From contig NZ_JAKZFS010000004.1 of NCBI RefSeq assembly GCF_022808915.1, forward strand, positions 362,527 through 426,526: 64,000 nt of DNA, in the 5' to 3' direction. Below the pieces are notes generated by a model. It saw only the letters and a program-made list of their open reading frames with translations. It was not told the DNA's origin and did not search any database. The stretch's first letter is position 1, and every line of letters begins with the position of its first letter. This document shows, one piece after another, positions 57,252-64,000 of this stretch. Made by a program: the position numbers and the translations under genes. The stretch is from Fundidesulfovibrio terrae. GTDB taxonomy: Bacteria > Desulfobacterota > Desulfovibrionia > Desulfovibrionales > Desulfovibrionaceae.

Positions 57252-58892
57252 ATGAATATGTTCTGTTACCAGTGCGAGCAGACCAGCCACGGCAAGGTGT
57301 GCGATAAGATCGGCGTGTGCAGCAAGGACGAAACCACTTCCAACCTGCAGGACCTTCTGGTCTACACCCTGCGGGGCCTGAGCCTGGTGGCCGAGGAAGG
57401 CCGCAAGGTGGGCGTGGTTGACGCCGCCGTCGACCGCCATCTGCCGGCCATGCTCTTCTCCACCTTGACCAACGTCAACTTCAATCCCGAGCGCTTCAAG
57501 GCCTGGATCAAGCAGACCGTCGACCTGCGCGAGTCCCTGAAGGGCAAGGTCAAGGCCGCGGGCGGGGCAATCCCCACCCACGCCAGCGTCGCCTTCGCTC
57601 CGGCCGCAGACCTGACCGGCCTCATCGCCCAGGCTTCCGAAGGCAAGGGCGGCATGAAGGACAACCCCGACTCCGATGCAGACATCGTGTCCCTGCAGCA
57701 TATGGTGCTTTTCGGTCTGAAGGGCCTGTCCGCCTACGCCGACCACGCCAACATCCTGGGCGTGGAGAACAAGGAAATCTACGACTGGATCCACGAATCC
57801 ATGGCCGCCGCCACCAAGCCCGGCCTGGGCATGGACTGGTGGTTCAACGCCTGCGTGAAGACCGGCCAGGTCAACCTGCTGGCCATGGAAGCCCTGGACA
57901 AGGCCAACACCGAGACCTACGGCCACCCCAAGCCCACCGCCGTCACCCTGGGCCAGCGCAAGAACAAGGCCATCCTCATCACCGGCCATGACCTCAAGGA
58001 CCTGGAAGAGCTCCTGAAGCAGACCCAGGGCAAGGGCATCGACGTCTACACCCACGGCGAGATGCTGCCCTGCCACGGCTACCCCAAGCTCAAGGAAACC
58101 TATCCGCACCTCTACGGCCACTTCGGCACCGCCTGGCAGAACCAGCAGAAGGAATTCGCCCAGTTCCCCGGCGCGATCCTCTTCACCACCAACTGCCTGA
58201 TGAAGCCCGCCCAGTCCTACGCGGACAACGTCTTCACCCACGGCCTGGTGGGCTTCCCCGGCATCAAGCACGTCGAGACCTACGACTTCTCCCCGGTGAT
58301 CGAGCACGCCCTGAAGATGCCCGGCTTCACCGCCGACGTCCCCGGCAAGCAGGTGCTCACCGGCTTCGCCCGCAACGCTGTGCTGGGAGTGGCCGACAAG
58401 GTCATCGAGGCCGTGAAGTCCGGCGCCATCAAGCGCTTCTTCCTGGTGGCCGGCTGCGACGGCGCCAAGCCCGGCCGCAACTACTACACTGAGTTCGTTG
58501 AGAAGCTGCCCAAGGATACCGTGGTCCTGACCCTGGCTTGCGGCAAGTTCCGCTTCTTCGACAAGGACCTGGGCGACATCGGCGGCATCCCGCGCCTTCT
58601 GGACATGGGCCAGTGCAACGACGCCTACTCCGCCATCCAGGTGGCCGTGGCCCTCGCGAACGCTTTCAACTGCGGCGTCAACGACCTGCCCTTGTCCATG
58701 ATCCTCTCCTGGTACGAGCAGAAGGCCGTGGCCATCCTGCTCACCCTGGTGGCCCTGGGTATCAAGGACATCCGCCTTGGGCCCACGCTGCCTGCCTTCG
58801 TCACCCCCAACGTGCTGAAGGTTCTGGTGGACAAGCTGAACATCATGCCCATCACCACCCCGGACCAGGACATTAAGGCCATCCTCGGCTAA
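57252..58892 (+). CDS. hcp: Hybrid cluster protein (Hcp), class I
   Basis: 546 aa. N-terminal [4Fe-4S] motif C5-x2-C8-x8-C17-x5-C23, the spacing of class I proteins from strict anaerobes, followed by NLQDLLVYTLRGL. Hybrid [4Fe-2O-2S] cluster ligands are expected in LITGHDLKDLEELL, THGEMLPCHGYPKL, LFTTNCLMKP, LVAGCDGAKPGRNYYTEF and LTLACGKFRFF. Hcp reduces nitric oxide to nitrous oxide in the cytoplasm (older name hydroxylamine reductase). The start at 57252 has GGGAGG seven bases upstream. A Crp/Fnr-like palindrome precedes it and a terminator follows 40 bases after the stop. The likely electron donor is the ferredoxin-like gene at 60639, which carries the same site. Confidence 0.97.
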   Translation: MNMFCYQCEQTSHGKVCDKIGVCSKDETTSNLQDLLVYTLRGLSLVAEEGRKVGVVDAAVDRHLPAMLFSTLTNVNFNPERFKAWIKQTVDLRESLKGKVKAAGGAIPTHASVAFAPAADLTGLIAQASEGKGGMKDNPDSDADIVSLQHMVLFGLKGLSAYADHANILGVENKEIYDWIHESMAAATKPGLGMDWWFNACVKTGQVNLLAMEALDKANTETYGHPKPTAVTLGQRKNKAILITGHDLKDLEELLKQTQGKGIDVYTHGEMLPCHGYPKLKETYPHLYGHFGTAWQNQQKEFAQFPGAILFTTNCLMKPAQSYADNVFTHGLVGFPGIKHVETYDFSPVIEHALKMPGFTADVPGKQVLTGFARNAVLGVADKVIEAVKSGAIKRFFLVAGCDGAKPGRNYYTEFVEKLPKDTVVLTLACGKFRFFDKDLGDIGGIPRLLDMGQCNDAYSAIQVAVALANAFNCGVNDLPLSMILSWYEQKAVAILLTLVALGIKDIRLGPTLPAFVTPNVLKVLVDKLNIMPITTPDQDIKAILG

Positions 58893-58931
58893 CCCCAACC
58901 CACCAACGCAATCCCATCCTCACCACCCGGG

Positions 58932-58966
58932 CGGCCGGCGCGAAAGCGCCGGCCGTTCGCGTTTTT
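58932..58966 (+). terminator. Rho-independent terminator of hcp
   Basis: A perfect 10-bp stem CGGCCGGCGC / GCGCCGGCCG with GAAA tetraloop (58942-58945), followed by TTCGCGTTTTT. Confidence 0.85.
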
Positions 58967-59199
58967 CCGGCCCTGCGCGGGACGCGGCTGCGGCGAACGC
59001 CCGGCGAGCGCGCGGATGGACGAGAACCGGCGCGAGAGGGTCGATGAGGCGCAACTCATGGCGGCTGCACTTGATCAGAAGCGGAAAGAGGGTCATGAAG
59101 GTGAGGGACCGGACCGTGCCGGAAGGACGTTTCCGTCTCGGTCAAAGTCGTTTCGTGATCCGTTTCAGTCCGTCCACGCCCTCGACCTGAAGGAGCCGC
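58967..59199. other. Intergenic region upstream of the fusion remnant, no gene seen
   Basis: 233 bases. Frames crossing it on the plus strand are shadows without ribosome sites, and codon pattern is lost. It may be the decayed promoter and 5' region of the sensor kinase whose remnant follows. Confidence 0.4.
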
Positions 59200-59715
59200 A
59201 TGGTGCGCCTCTTAGCTGGTATCCGAGCCATCTGCGCCGCTTTCTGCGTGCTCGCGCTGTCCACGCCGGCCCTGGCGGGCACCCCGGTCAAGGTCGGGGT
59301 CTACAACTTCGCTCCGCTGCTGTTCTACGAAAACGGCCAGGCCCAGGGCCTGTTCGTGGACGTGCTCAGGGACGTGGCCGCCAAGCAGCAGTGGGATCTC
59401 GAATTCGTGTTCGGTTCCTGGCCCGAATGCCTCTCCAGGCTTGAAAAAAACGAGATAGACATCCTGCTGTGCATGGGGTGGTCCGAGGAGAGGGAAGGAA
59501 AGTTCGATTTCTCCAAGGAGTACCTTTTCCTGGACTGGGGGGTGATCTACCGCCGCAAGGGAGCGCCCATCCATACCCTGTTCGACCTGGCGGACAGCGA
59601 TTACGATCTCAAGAATAAATATGATTTCCGGCACATCGGTGGAAAGCGGGAATCCTCGCCGGGCAAGGGAACCCGCTTCACTATCGAACTGCCTCTCCAC
59701 GAGAGCAGGCCGTGA
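59200..59715 (+). pseudogene. Deletion-fusion remnant of a sensor histidine kinase (SBP_bac_3 start joined to HATPase end)
   Basis: 171 codons, uninterrupted. Residues 1-26 are a signal peptide (ALAG). Residues ~28-135 are the first half of an SBP_bac_3 (BvgS/ArtI-like) sensor domain: VKVGVYNFAPLLFYENGQAQGLFVDVLRDVA, WDLEFVFGSWPECLSRLEKNEIDILLCMGWSEEREGKFDFSKEYLF. At about residue 136-148 it jumps to SSPGKGTRFTIELPL (153-166), the last 15 residues of a histidine-kinase ATPase domain. The rest of the sensor, the membrane helix, HisKA and nearly all of HATPase_c are missing, so a ~600-codon internal in-frame deletion is the simple explanation. Start codon and AAGGAG site are intact, so a short periplasmic protein may still be made. 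GTGA overlap with the next gene. Confidence 0.8.
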
Positions 59716-60542
59716 ACGAGGTAGCCTCTCTCGGACTCATCGGCCTGGGTTTCGGCGCGGGAGCCTTCGGCACCCTCATCGGGGCGGGCGGCGGATTCGT
59801 GCTCATGCCGATCCTCATGGTGCTCTATCCCGGCGATCCGGCCGAAACCCTCACCAGCATCTCGCTGGCCGTCGTGTTCTTCAACGCCCTTTCCGGCACC
59901 GAGGCGTACGCTCTGGCCCGGCGCATCGACTACCGCTCCGCCCTGCTGTTCTCGGCCGCCGCCCTGCCCGGGGCGGTGCTCGGGGCGCTGAACACCTCGG
60001 CCGTGCCCAGGCGCGCATTCGACGCCCTCTTCGGCGTGCTCCTGCTGGCCGGCGCGGCCTTCCTGGCCTTCAGGAGGCCCGCAGGGAACTCCAAGGGCTC
60101 CAAGATTCCGGGCAAGACGGTGCGCACCATCACCGACGCCCACGGCAACACCTGGACCTACCGCTTCAGCCCTGCCCTTGGAGCTGGGCTGTCCATGCTG
60201 GTGGGATACGCCTCCAGCTTCCTGGGCATCGGCGGCGGAATCATCCACGTGCCGCTCATGGTCTACCTGCTGGGTTTTCCCGTGCACGTGGCCACGGCCA
60301 CCTCGCACTGCATCCTGGCCGCAATGTCGCTCTCGGGTGTGATGACGCACATCATCACCGGCGCGTTTCACCAGGGCGTCCACCGCACAACGGCCCTGGC
60401 CATCGGCGTGGTGATCGGGGCGCAGCTCGGGGCCAGGCTCTCCGAGCGCGTCGGCGGTGGAGCCATCGTGCGCCTGCTGGCCGGAGGACTCGGCCTTCTC
60501 GGCGTGCGGGTGCTTCTCCTGGCCACGGGAGTTTGGAAATAA
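59712..60542 (+). CDS. TSUP-family (TauE/SafE) permease
   Basis: 276 aa with eight or so membrane segments. Typical repeats: GFGAGAFGTLIGAGGGFVLMPIL with TSISLAVVFFNALSGTEAY, and the second half LVGYASSFLGIGGGIIHVPLMVYLLGFPVHVATATSHCILA, the paired glycine motifs of the family. A soluble insert with AHGNTWTYRFSPAL separates the halves. TSUP proteins carry sulfite, sulfonates or other sulfur-containing anions; for a sulfate-reducer-type organism a sulfur oxyanion is plausible but unproven. GTG start overlapping the stop of the remnant gene (GTGA), which suggests it was once coupled to the intact kinase. Confidence 0.88.
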   Translation: MNEVASLGLIGLGFGAGAFGTLIGAGGGFVLMPILMVLYPGDPAETLTSISLAVVFFNALSGTEAYALARRIDYRSALLFSAAALPGAVLGALNTSAVPRRAFDALFGVLLLAGAAFLAFRRPAGNSKGSKIPGKTVRTITDAHGNTWTYRFSPALGAGLSMLVGYASSFLGIGGGIIHVPLMVYLLGFPVHVATATSHCILAAMSLSGVMTHIITGAFHQGVHRTTALAIGVVIGAQLGARLSERVGGGAIVRLLAGGLGLLGVRVLLLATGVWK

Positions 60543-60563
60543 GCAGCGAAAAATTTCGCCCGG

Positions 60564-60579
60564 TGTGACGCACGTCACA
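60564..60579 (+). promoter_or_regulatory. Crp/Fnr-type (HcpR-like) site upstream of the ferredoxin-like gene
   Basis: Perfect palindrome TGTGACGCACGTCACA, identical half-sites and spacing to the one ahead of hcp. A -10-like TATTGT at 60601-60606 places its centre at about -41.5 of a start near 60613. Confidence 0.8.
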
Positions 60580-60638
60580 GGCGTGTGCCCCCGAGGGGCT
60601 TATTGTCGGGTCAACACGCGAGTGGAGGAACACAAGAC

Positions 60639-61430
60639 ATGAAAGCGATACGCAAGATCGTGGAGATAGACGAAGAGCTGTGCAACGGCTGCGGCGAGTG
60701 CATTCCGAACTGCGCCGAGGGGGCCATGTACATCGAGAACGGCAAGGCCAAGCTCAAGGCCGACAAGCTGTGCGACGGACTGGGCGCCTGCCTGGGCCAC
60801 TGCCCCATGGGCGCCCTCAAGGTGATCGAGCGCGAGGCCGACGAATTCGATGAAGAGGCCGTGCACCACGAACTGGAAGCCATGAAGCAGGCCGAAGCGG
60901 CCCCCACCCTGGGATGCGGCTGCCCCGGCTCCAGCATGATGACCATGACCCGTCCCGCCGCTAGCGGCGGTTGCCCCGGATCGCGCGCGGCCAGCCTGAA
61001 CCGCACCCCGGCCGCACCGGCTCCGGACGCCTCCACCAAGGAGTCCTACCTGGGACACTGGCCTGTGAAGCTGCGCCTGGTCCCGCCCGAGGCTCCCTTC
61101 CTGCGCGGAGCCGAAGTGATCATCTCTGCCGACTGCGCTCCCGTGGCCCTGCCCGATTTCAACAGCCGACTGGGCGGCAAGGTGGTCATGATCGCCTGCC
61201 CCAAATTTGACGACCCCCAGCCCTACCTGCAGAAGCTGGTGCAGATGTTCAGGTCCTCCGGGGTCAAGAAGGTCCAGGTGCTGCGCATGGAAGTGCCCTG
61301 CTGCACCGGGCTGGCCACTCTGGTGAAGCAGGCCGCCGACATCGCTGGGACCGGCGTGCCGGTCGAAGACCTGGTTGTCACCCGCACCGGCGAAGTGAAG
61401 GCCGCCGAGGCCCTGGGCCGGTTGTTCTAA
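60639..61430 (+). CDS. Hcp-associated 4Fe-4S ferredoxin-like protein
   Basis: 263 aa. Two ferredoxin clusters at the N-terminus: CNGCGECIPNC (~17-27) and CDGLGACLGHCPMGAL (~47-62). A linker with Cys-rich knots GCGCPGSS and GGCPGS follows, then a ~120 residue C-terminal domain (KLRLVPPEAPFLRGAEVIISADCAPVALPDF, VMIACPKFDD, VLRMEVPCCTGL), probably binding another cluster. This matches the iron-sulfur protein found next to hcp in Desulfovibrio genomes and is the probable electron donor to Hcp. The start ATG at 60639 has GGAGG about 9 bases upstream. The HcpR-like palindrome 60 bases upstream of the start is shared with hcp. Confidence 0.9.
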   Translation: MKAIRKIVEIDEELCNGCGECIPNCAEGAMYIENGKAKLKADKLCDGLGACLGHCPMGALKVIEREADEFDEEAVHHELEAMKQAEAAPTLGCGCPGSSMMTMTRPAASGGCPGSRAASLNRTPAAPAPDASTKESYLGHWPVKLRLVPPEAPFLRGAEVIISADCAPVALPDFNSRLGGKVVMIACPKFDDPQPYLQKLVQMFRSSGVKKVQVLRMEVPCCTGLATLVKQAADIAGTGVPVEDLVVTRTGEVKAAEALGRLF

Positions 61431-61450
61431 GACGATTTGACGATGCGGCG

Positions 61451-61489
61451 CCAGGCGGGGTTCGGGACGGCGTCCGGAACCCCGCCTGG
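61451..61489 (+). terminator. Strong hairpin after the ferredoxin gene, no T run
   Basis: A 13-bp stem CCAGGCGGGGTTC / GAACCCCGCCTGG around an inner GGAC/GTCC, 21 bases after the stop. It lacks a uridine tract, so it may be a rho-assisted or processing structure rather than a classical terminator. Confidence 0.5.
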
Positions 61490-61790
61490 GGCAGCAAAGA
61501 GGGGCTGCTCACGAAACGGAAAATGAAGCACGCCACGCCTGTGGCGACAGTTGCTACGGCCTGGGCTTGCCCGTGCCGATCTTGGCGCTGCTCTGCGCCA
61601 CAGGCAATCGCCGTCAGGTTGATATTGCTGGGAACATTGAATAGTTTGCAGGCCAGCCCAGGCGCTTCCCGGATAATCACACCCGCGGAAAAGCCCTTTT
61701 GAGCGGTCGATCGTACAGACAAGCCCACCCACGCATTGTTGCGTGAAATGTTGTTCCCAATCTCAATCTAACCACCCAGGTGGGCTGCCC
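61490..61790. other. Intergenic region ahead of the DapB-like gene, no gene seen
   Basis: 301 bases of lower G+C than the surroundings. Short frames exist on both strands (e.g. 61523-61705 plus; 61427-61732 minus) but none has a ribosome site plus recognisable protein pattern. The composition matches the following gene, so it may be the left flank of a transferred segment. Confidence 0.45.
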
Positions 61791-62462
61791 ATGATCGTAG
61801 TGGCCGGTGCCGGAAAATTGGCTGTGGAGCTTTTGGATGCCTTGCCGGGCATGATATCCGCCAAGGTGATCGCCTGGGCGGATGCGGCAATGGCCAAGGG
61901 GCCTTGTGTCGTTGTCCACGCCGGGTCAGGACGGGAACTCGATAGCATTGTTTCGTATTGCAATAAAACAGCATCCACACTTATCGAACTTGCGACAGGA
62001 TCGCTGATTGCAAGCCACGCAACAAATTTCCCCGTGGTCGTCTGCCCCAATACAAACATTCTCATGCTTAAGTTCATGGCGATGCTTGCAACGAGCGGAC
62101 ACCATTTCAAGGATTACAACATCAAGGTTGTCGAGTCCCACCAGGCGGACAAATCCTCCGTGCCCGGAACAGCGGTCAGCATTGCCAGCTCCCTCGGCTT
62201 GCCGAGCGACAAGATACAGTCAGTTAGAGATCCGCGAGAGCAGAGTGATGCCTTTGGAATCCCGTCCGAGTATCTCTCCAGGCATGCGTACCACCGCATC
62301 GAGATCGAAGATCCAGTCTGTAAGATTTCTTTTGAAACAAAAGTATTTGGCCGTTCACCGTATGCGGCGGGCGTAGCCCAAATCATTTGCGCTGCTCGTT
62401 CCAACGCGCTTGAGAACCGGCACTACGACATCATGGGCTTTATTGAAAAGGGCTGGCTTTAA
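61791..62462 (+). CDS. DapB-like (dihydrodipicolinate reductase family) protein
   Basis: 223 aa. The C-terminal half resembles DapB: VVESHQADKSSVPGTAVSIASSLGL (compare the EAHH-x-x-K-x-D-x-P-S-GTA pattern of DapB) and HAYHRIEIEDPVCKISFETKVFGRSPYAAG. The N-terminal half has IVVAGAGKLAVELLDAL in place of the usual GxxGRMG nucleotide loop, and VVCPNTNILMLKFM where DapB has STGxT..N. With the catalytic HH replaced by SHQ and a modified Rossmann loop, a true lysine-pathway DapB is unlikely; a divergent reductase of unknown substrate is more probable. Base composition is clearly lower in G+C than neighbouring genes, suggesting transfer. The start ATG has AGGTGG nine bases upstream. Confidence 0.7.
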   Translation: MIVVAGAGKLAVELLDALPGMISAKVIAWADAAMAKGPCVVVHAGSGRELDSIVSYCNKTASTLIELATGSLIASHATNFPVVVCPNTNILMLKFMAMLATSGHHFKDYNIKVVESHQADKSSVPGTAVSIASSLGLPSDKIQSVRDPREQSDAFGIPSEYLSRHAYHRIEIEDPVCKISFETKVFGRSPYAAGVAQIICAARSNALENRHYDIMGFIEKGWL

Positions 62463-62534
62463 CCCTCGCCCGATCTCTTGGGCTTCAACCCGATACGCTG
62501 CCCGTTGGCGTGCGATTATTTTCCCTTTCGTGAA

Positions 62535-62627
62535 CGGAGGGCAAAGAGAAAGACCCTCCGGCGGCCAAAGGGACCAGTCCCCTGGGCCCCCCTGGAGCTT
62601 CGCGGGATTCGTCAGGTCGGCCAGGGG
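62535..62627 (+). repeat. Repeat copy between the DapB-like gene and the Lrp gene
   Basis: GACCCTCCGGCGGCCAAAGG, then GACCAGTCCCCTGGGCCCCC, then CTGGAGCTTCGCGGGATTC. It belongs to the CTCCGGCGGCCAAAGGG family, ends at the Lrp stop codon, and shares GCTTCGCGGG with the copy at 63839-63975. Confidence 0.6.
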
Positions 62628-63107
62628 CTAGACCGGAAGGCGGGAGGAGGACTTGACCTCCCGGAGAGACAGGCTGGAGCGGATGGACGTCACCCCCTCG
62701 AGCTTGCGCAGCACGTCGGTCACGAAGGTCCCATAGGCGTCCAGGTCCGGGGCCACGATCATCAGGAAATAATCCGCCTCGCCGGTGACGTTGTGGCAGG
62801 ACAGCACCTCGGGAATGTGCTGGACCGCCTCCTCGAACTGCGCCGGAGCGTCGCCGGTGTGGTTGGCGAACGAAAGCTGCACCATGGCCAGCACCCCGAA
62901 GCCCATGCGGCGGCGGCTCAAATTGGCCTGGTATCCCTCGATGTACCCGTCGGTCTCCAGCCGCTTGAGCCTGCGCCAGCACGGAGTCTCGCTCAAGGAC
63001 AGCGCCTCGGCCAGACGCGCGTTGGACATGCGTCCTTCCTCCTGGACCAGCCGTAGGATGCCACGGTCCACCGTGTCCAGGTCGTTTTCAGCAAGACTCT
63101 TCTTCAT
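62628..63107 (-). CDS. Lrp/AsnC-family regulator
   Basis: 159 aa. N-terminal HTH (~8-60: LDTVDRGILRLVQEEGRMSNARLAEALSLSETPCWRRLKRLETDGYI) and C-terminal RAM ligand domain (~70-150: VLAMVQLSFANHTGDAPAQFEEAVQHIPEVLSCHNVTGEADYFLMIVAPDLDAYGTFV). ATG at 63107 with AAGGTG upstream. Divergent from a LysE-type exporter across 113 bases that must hold both promoters and the operator. The usual logic is that the regulator binds an amino acid and induces its export; the amino acid is not identifiable. Confidence 0.93.
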   Translation of the reverse strand: MKKSLAENDLDTVDRGILRLVQEEGRMSNARLAEALSLSETPCWRRLKRLETDGYIEGYQANLSRRRMGFGVLAMVQLSFANHTGDAPAQFEEAVQHIPEVLSCHNVTGEADYFLMIVAPDLDAYGTFVTDVLRKLEGVTSIRSSLSLREVKSSSRLPV

Positions 63108-63220
63108 GTTGCACCTTGTTTGGGATAATCTTTTCGATTCCTGTGCGATCCACTCGGAGAAAGCAAGGCAATTTCTCCGCCGGGGCGATATCCTTCCAGC
63201 AAACGTCCAGGAGGATCGCC

Positions 63221-63838
63221 GTGATCGAGGCTGGTTTCGTTCCCATGTATCTGGCCGCGCTGGCTGTCGTGTATCTGACCCCCGGGCCGGACATGGCGCT
63301 GGTCATGGCCACGGCGGCCCGCAGCGGCGCGCGCGCCGGGTTTTTCAGCGCGGCGGGCATCGCGGTCGCGCGATTCGCGCACGTCATGGTTTCCGGGCTT
63401 GGGCTGGCGGCGCTTCTCGCCGCGCAACCGCTGTTGCTGGGCGCGGTGCGCACGGCTGGCGCGGTCTATCTGGCGTGGCTGGCCTGGAAACTCTGGAGCG
63501 CCCCAGCGGACCGCGACGGACCGCAAGATGCAGACGCGTCGCCCAGGGGCGCGGTGTTGCGGGGCTTCGCCACCAACCTGCTCAACCCCAAGGCGCTGCT
63601 GTTCTGCGGCATGCTGCTGCCGCAATTCGCCTCGCCCGGGCGCGGCCCGCTCCTGCCTCAGTTCGTCTGGCTGGGCGTGCTCCTGGTGTGCATGGGGCTG
63701 ATGTTCGACACTGCCTACGTCCTGGCCGCCAGCGGACTGGCGCGGCGGGTGAGCCTTCCGGCGAAGTTCGGACGCGCCCGGAACATGGCCATGGGGTCGG
63801 TGTTCCTGGCCCTGGCCGCGAGGCTCGCGGCAGGGTGA
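63221..63838 (+). CDS. LysE/RhtB-family amino-acid exporter
   Basis: 205 aa, six membrane segments. Family motif LTPGPDMALVMATAARSGARAGFFSAAGIAVARFAHV, then GAVYLAWLAWKLW and GFATNLLNPKALLFCGMLLPQF. It exports a basic, neutral or homoserine-type amino acid with the membrane potential. GTG start at 63221 with AGGAGG six bases upstream; the ATG frame start at 63116 would enter the divergent promoter. Ends directly in a repeat element. Confidence 0.92.
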   Translation: MIEAGFVPMYLAALAVVYLTPGPDMALVMATAARSGARAGFFSAAGIAVARFAHVMVSGLGLAALLAAQPLLLGAVRTAGAVYLAWLAWKLWSAPADRDGPQDADASPRGAVLRGFATNLLNPKALLFCGMLLPQFASPGRGPLLPQFVWLGVLLVCMGLMFDTAYVLAASGLARRVSLPAKFGRARNMAMGSVFLALAARLAAG

Positions 63839-63975
63839 GGGGGGGGCGGGGCGTTGCCCCGAACCCCATAAGGGGGGAAGGCGAAGATGCCTCCGGCGGC
63901 CAGAGATGGCGCTGCCCTCTCTGGGCTCTCCCGCCAGGGGGATGATCCCGCCTTACCCCTCAATAAGCTTCGCGG
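63839..63975 (+). repeat. Composite stop-proximal repeat, copy 3
   Basis: Starts at the base after the LysE stop: GGGGCGGGGCGTTGCCCCG, then GGCGAAGATGCCTCCGGCGG with CCAGAGATGGCGCTGCCCTC (63885-63935), then CGCCAGGGGGATGATCCCGC and CCCTCAATAAGCTTCGCGGG. It joins pieces of both repeat families in one block, which shows that they are modules of one mosaic. The remaining 25 bases to the window end hold nothing recognisable. Confidence 0.65.
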
Positions 63976-64000
63976 GCCTGACCGGCATATGCCGGTCAGG

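Noticed and set aside
61427..61732. Possible 101-codon gene on the minus strand (and a 60-codon plus-strand frame at 61523)
   Set aside because: No ribosome site, no recognisable protein pattern, and the frame runs into the ferredoxin gene's hairpin.
62485..62982. 165-codon minus-strand frame
   Set aside because: Overlaps the Lrp gene in another frame and has Arg/Gly/Pro-rich shadow composition.

Overview
The window reads as one high-G+C chromosome segment of an anaerobic, sulfate-reducer-like member of the Desulfovibrionaceae (Desulfovibrio or Fundidesulfovibrio type). The grounds are a 122-residue FMN-binding flavoprotein matching the Desulfovibrio FMN-bp family in length and motifs, a class I hybrid cluster protein (Hcp) with its companion ferredoxin, lactate-utilisation genes lutABC, a B12-dependent class II ribonucleotide reductase, MoeA fused to a PBP-like domain, and an atpB-atpE-rex neighbourhood. 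These placements come from family recognition by eye; no search was run.

Layout. 1-9.5 kb: 3'-truncated ileS, a secreted tyrosine-phosphatase/autotransporter fusion, flaG behind a FliA-type promoter, a secreted Lys/Ser-rich protein, FMN-bp, a MocR-type regulator and a small glycosyltransferase. 9.6-16.4 kb: an 86-residue unknown, tag, a CgeB-like glycosyltransferase, a Gdx/SugE-type exporter on the opposite strand, then a methyltransferase followed by two tandem paralogous radical SAM/SPASM proteins. 16.6-24.1 kb: a hybrid sensor kinase and, on the minus strand, nrdJ-ftsE-ftsX-CgeB-like. 24.4-30 kb: a DUF554 membrane protein and a molybdenum-cofactor operon (lipoprotein-moaD-moaA-moeA-moeA/PBP). 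30-31.1 kb: an alternative-shikimate aldolase behind a Tyr-rich leader peptide and a perfect terminator hairpin, which together look like an aromatic-amino-acid attenuator. 31.2-38.8 kb: lutABC, a Thr/Cys-rich secreted protein, cstA, a membrane-anchored hydrolase and a BPL_N-type protein. 38.9-44.3 kb: valS and a large TPR protein of lower G+C. 44.4-49.9 kb: tsaB-rseP-dxr-cdsA-hisI and an unknown lipoprotein. 50-55.6 kb: an amino-acid-type binding protein, the F0 genes atpZ/atpI/atpB/atpE without F1 genes, rex, a SAM hydroxide adenosyltransferase and cobS. 55.7-64 kb: a GGDEF protein, hcp, a deletion-fusion remnant of a sensor kinase, a TSUP permease, the Hcp-associated ferredoxin, a low-G+C DapB-like protein, and a divergent Lrp/LysE pair.

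How they work together. hcp and the ferredoxin each carry a TGTGAC-N4-GTCACA palindrome centred near -41 of a plausible promoter, so they probably form one nitrosative-stress regulon under a Crp/Fnr-type activator such as HcpR. Rex beside the F0 genes ties ATP synthase to NADH status. NrdJ needs the cobalamin whose last assembly steps include CobS. The Mo-cofactor operon would serve the molybdo/tungsto enzymes of such an anaerobe. Several genes end in a mosaic repeat that begins right after the stop codon and folds into hairpins.

The observation I rate highest is the Tyr-codon leader/terminator upstream of the aldolase at 30.2 kb. Next come the paired Hcp sites, the methyltransferase-radical SAM pair, the phosphatase-autotransporter and the sensor-kinase remnant.
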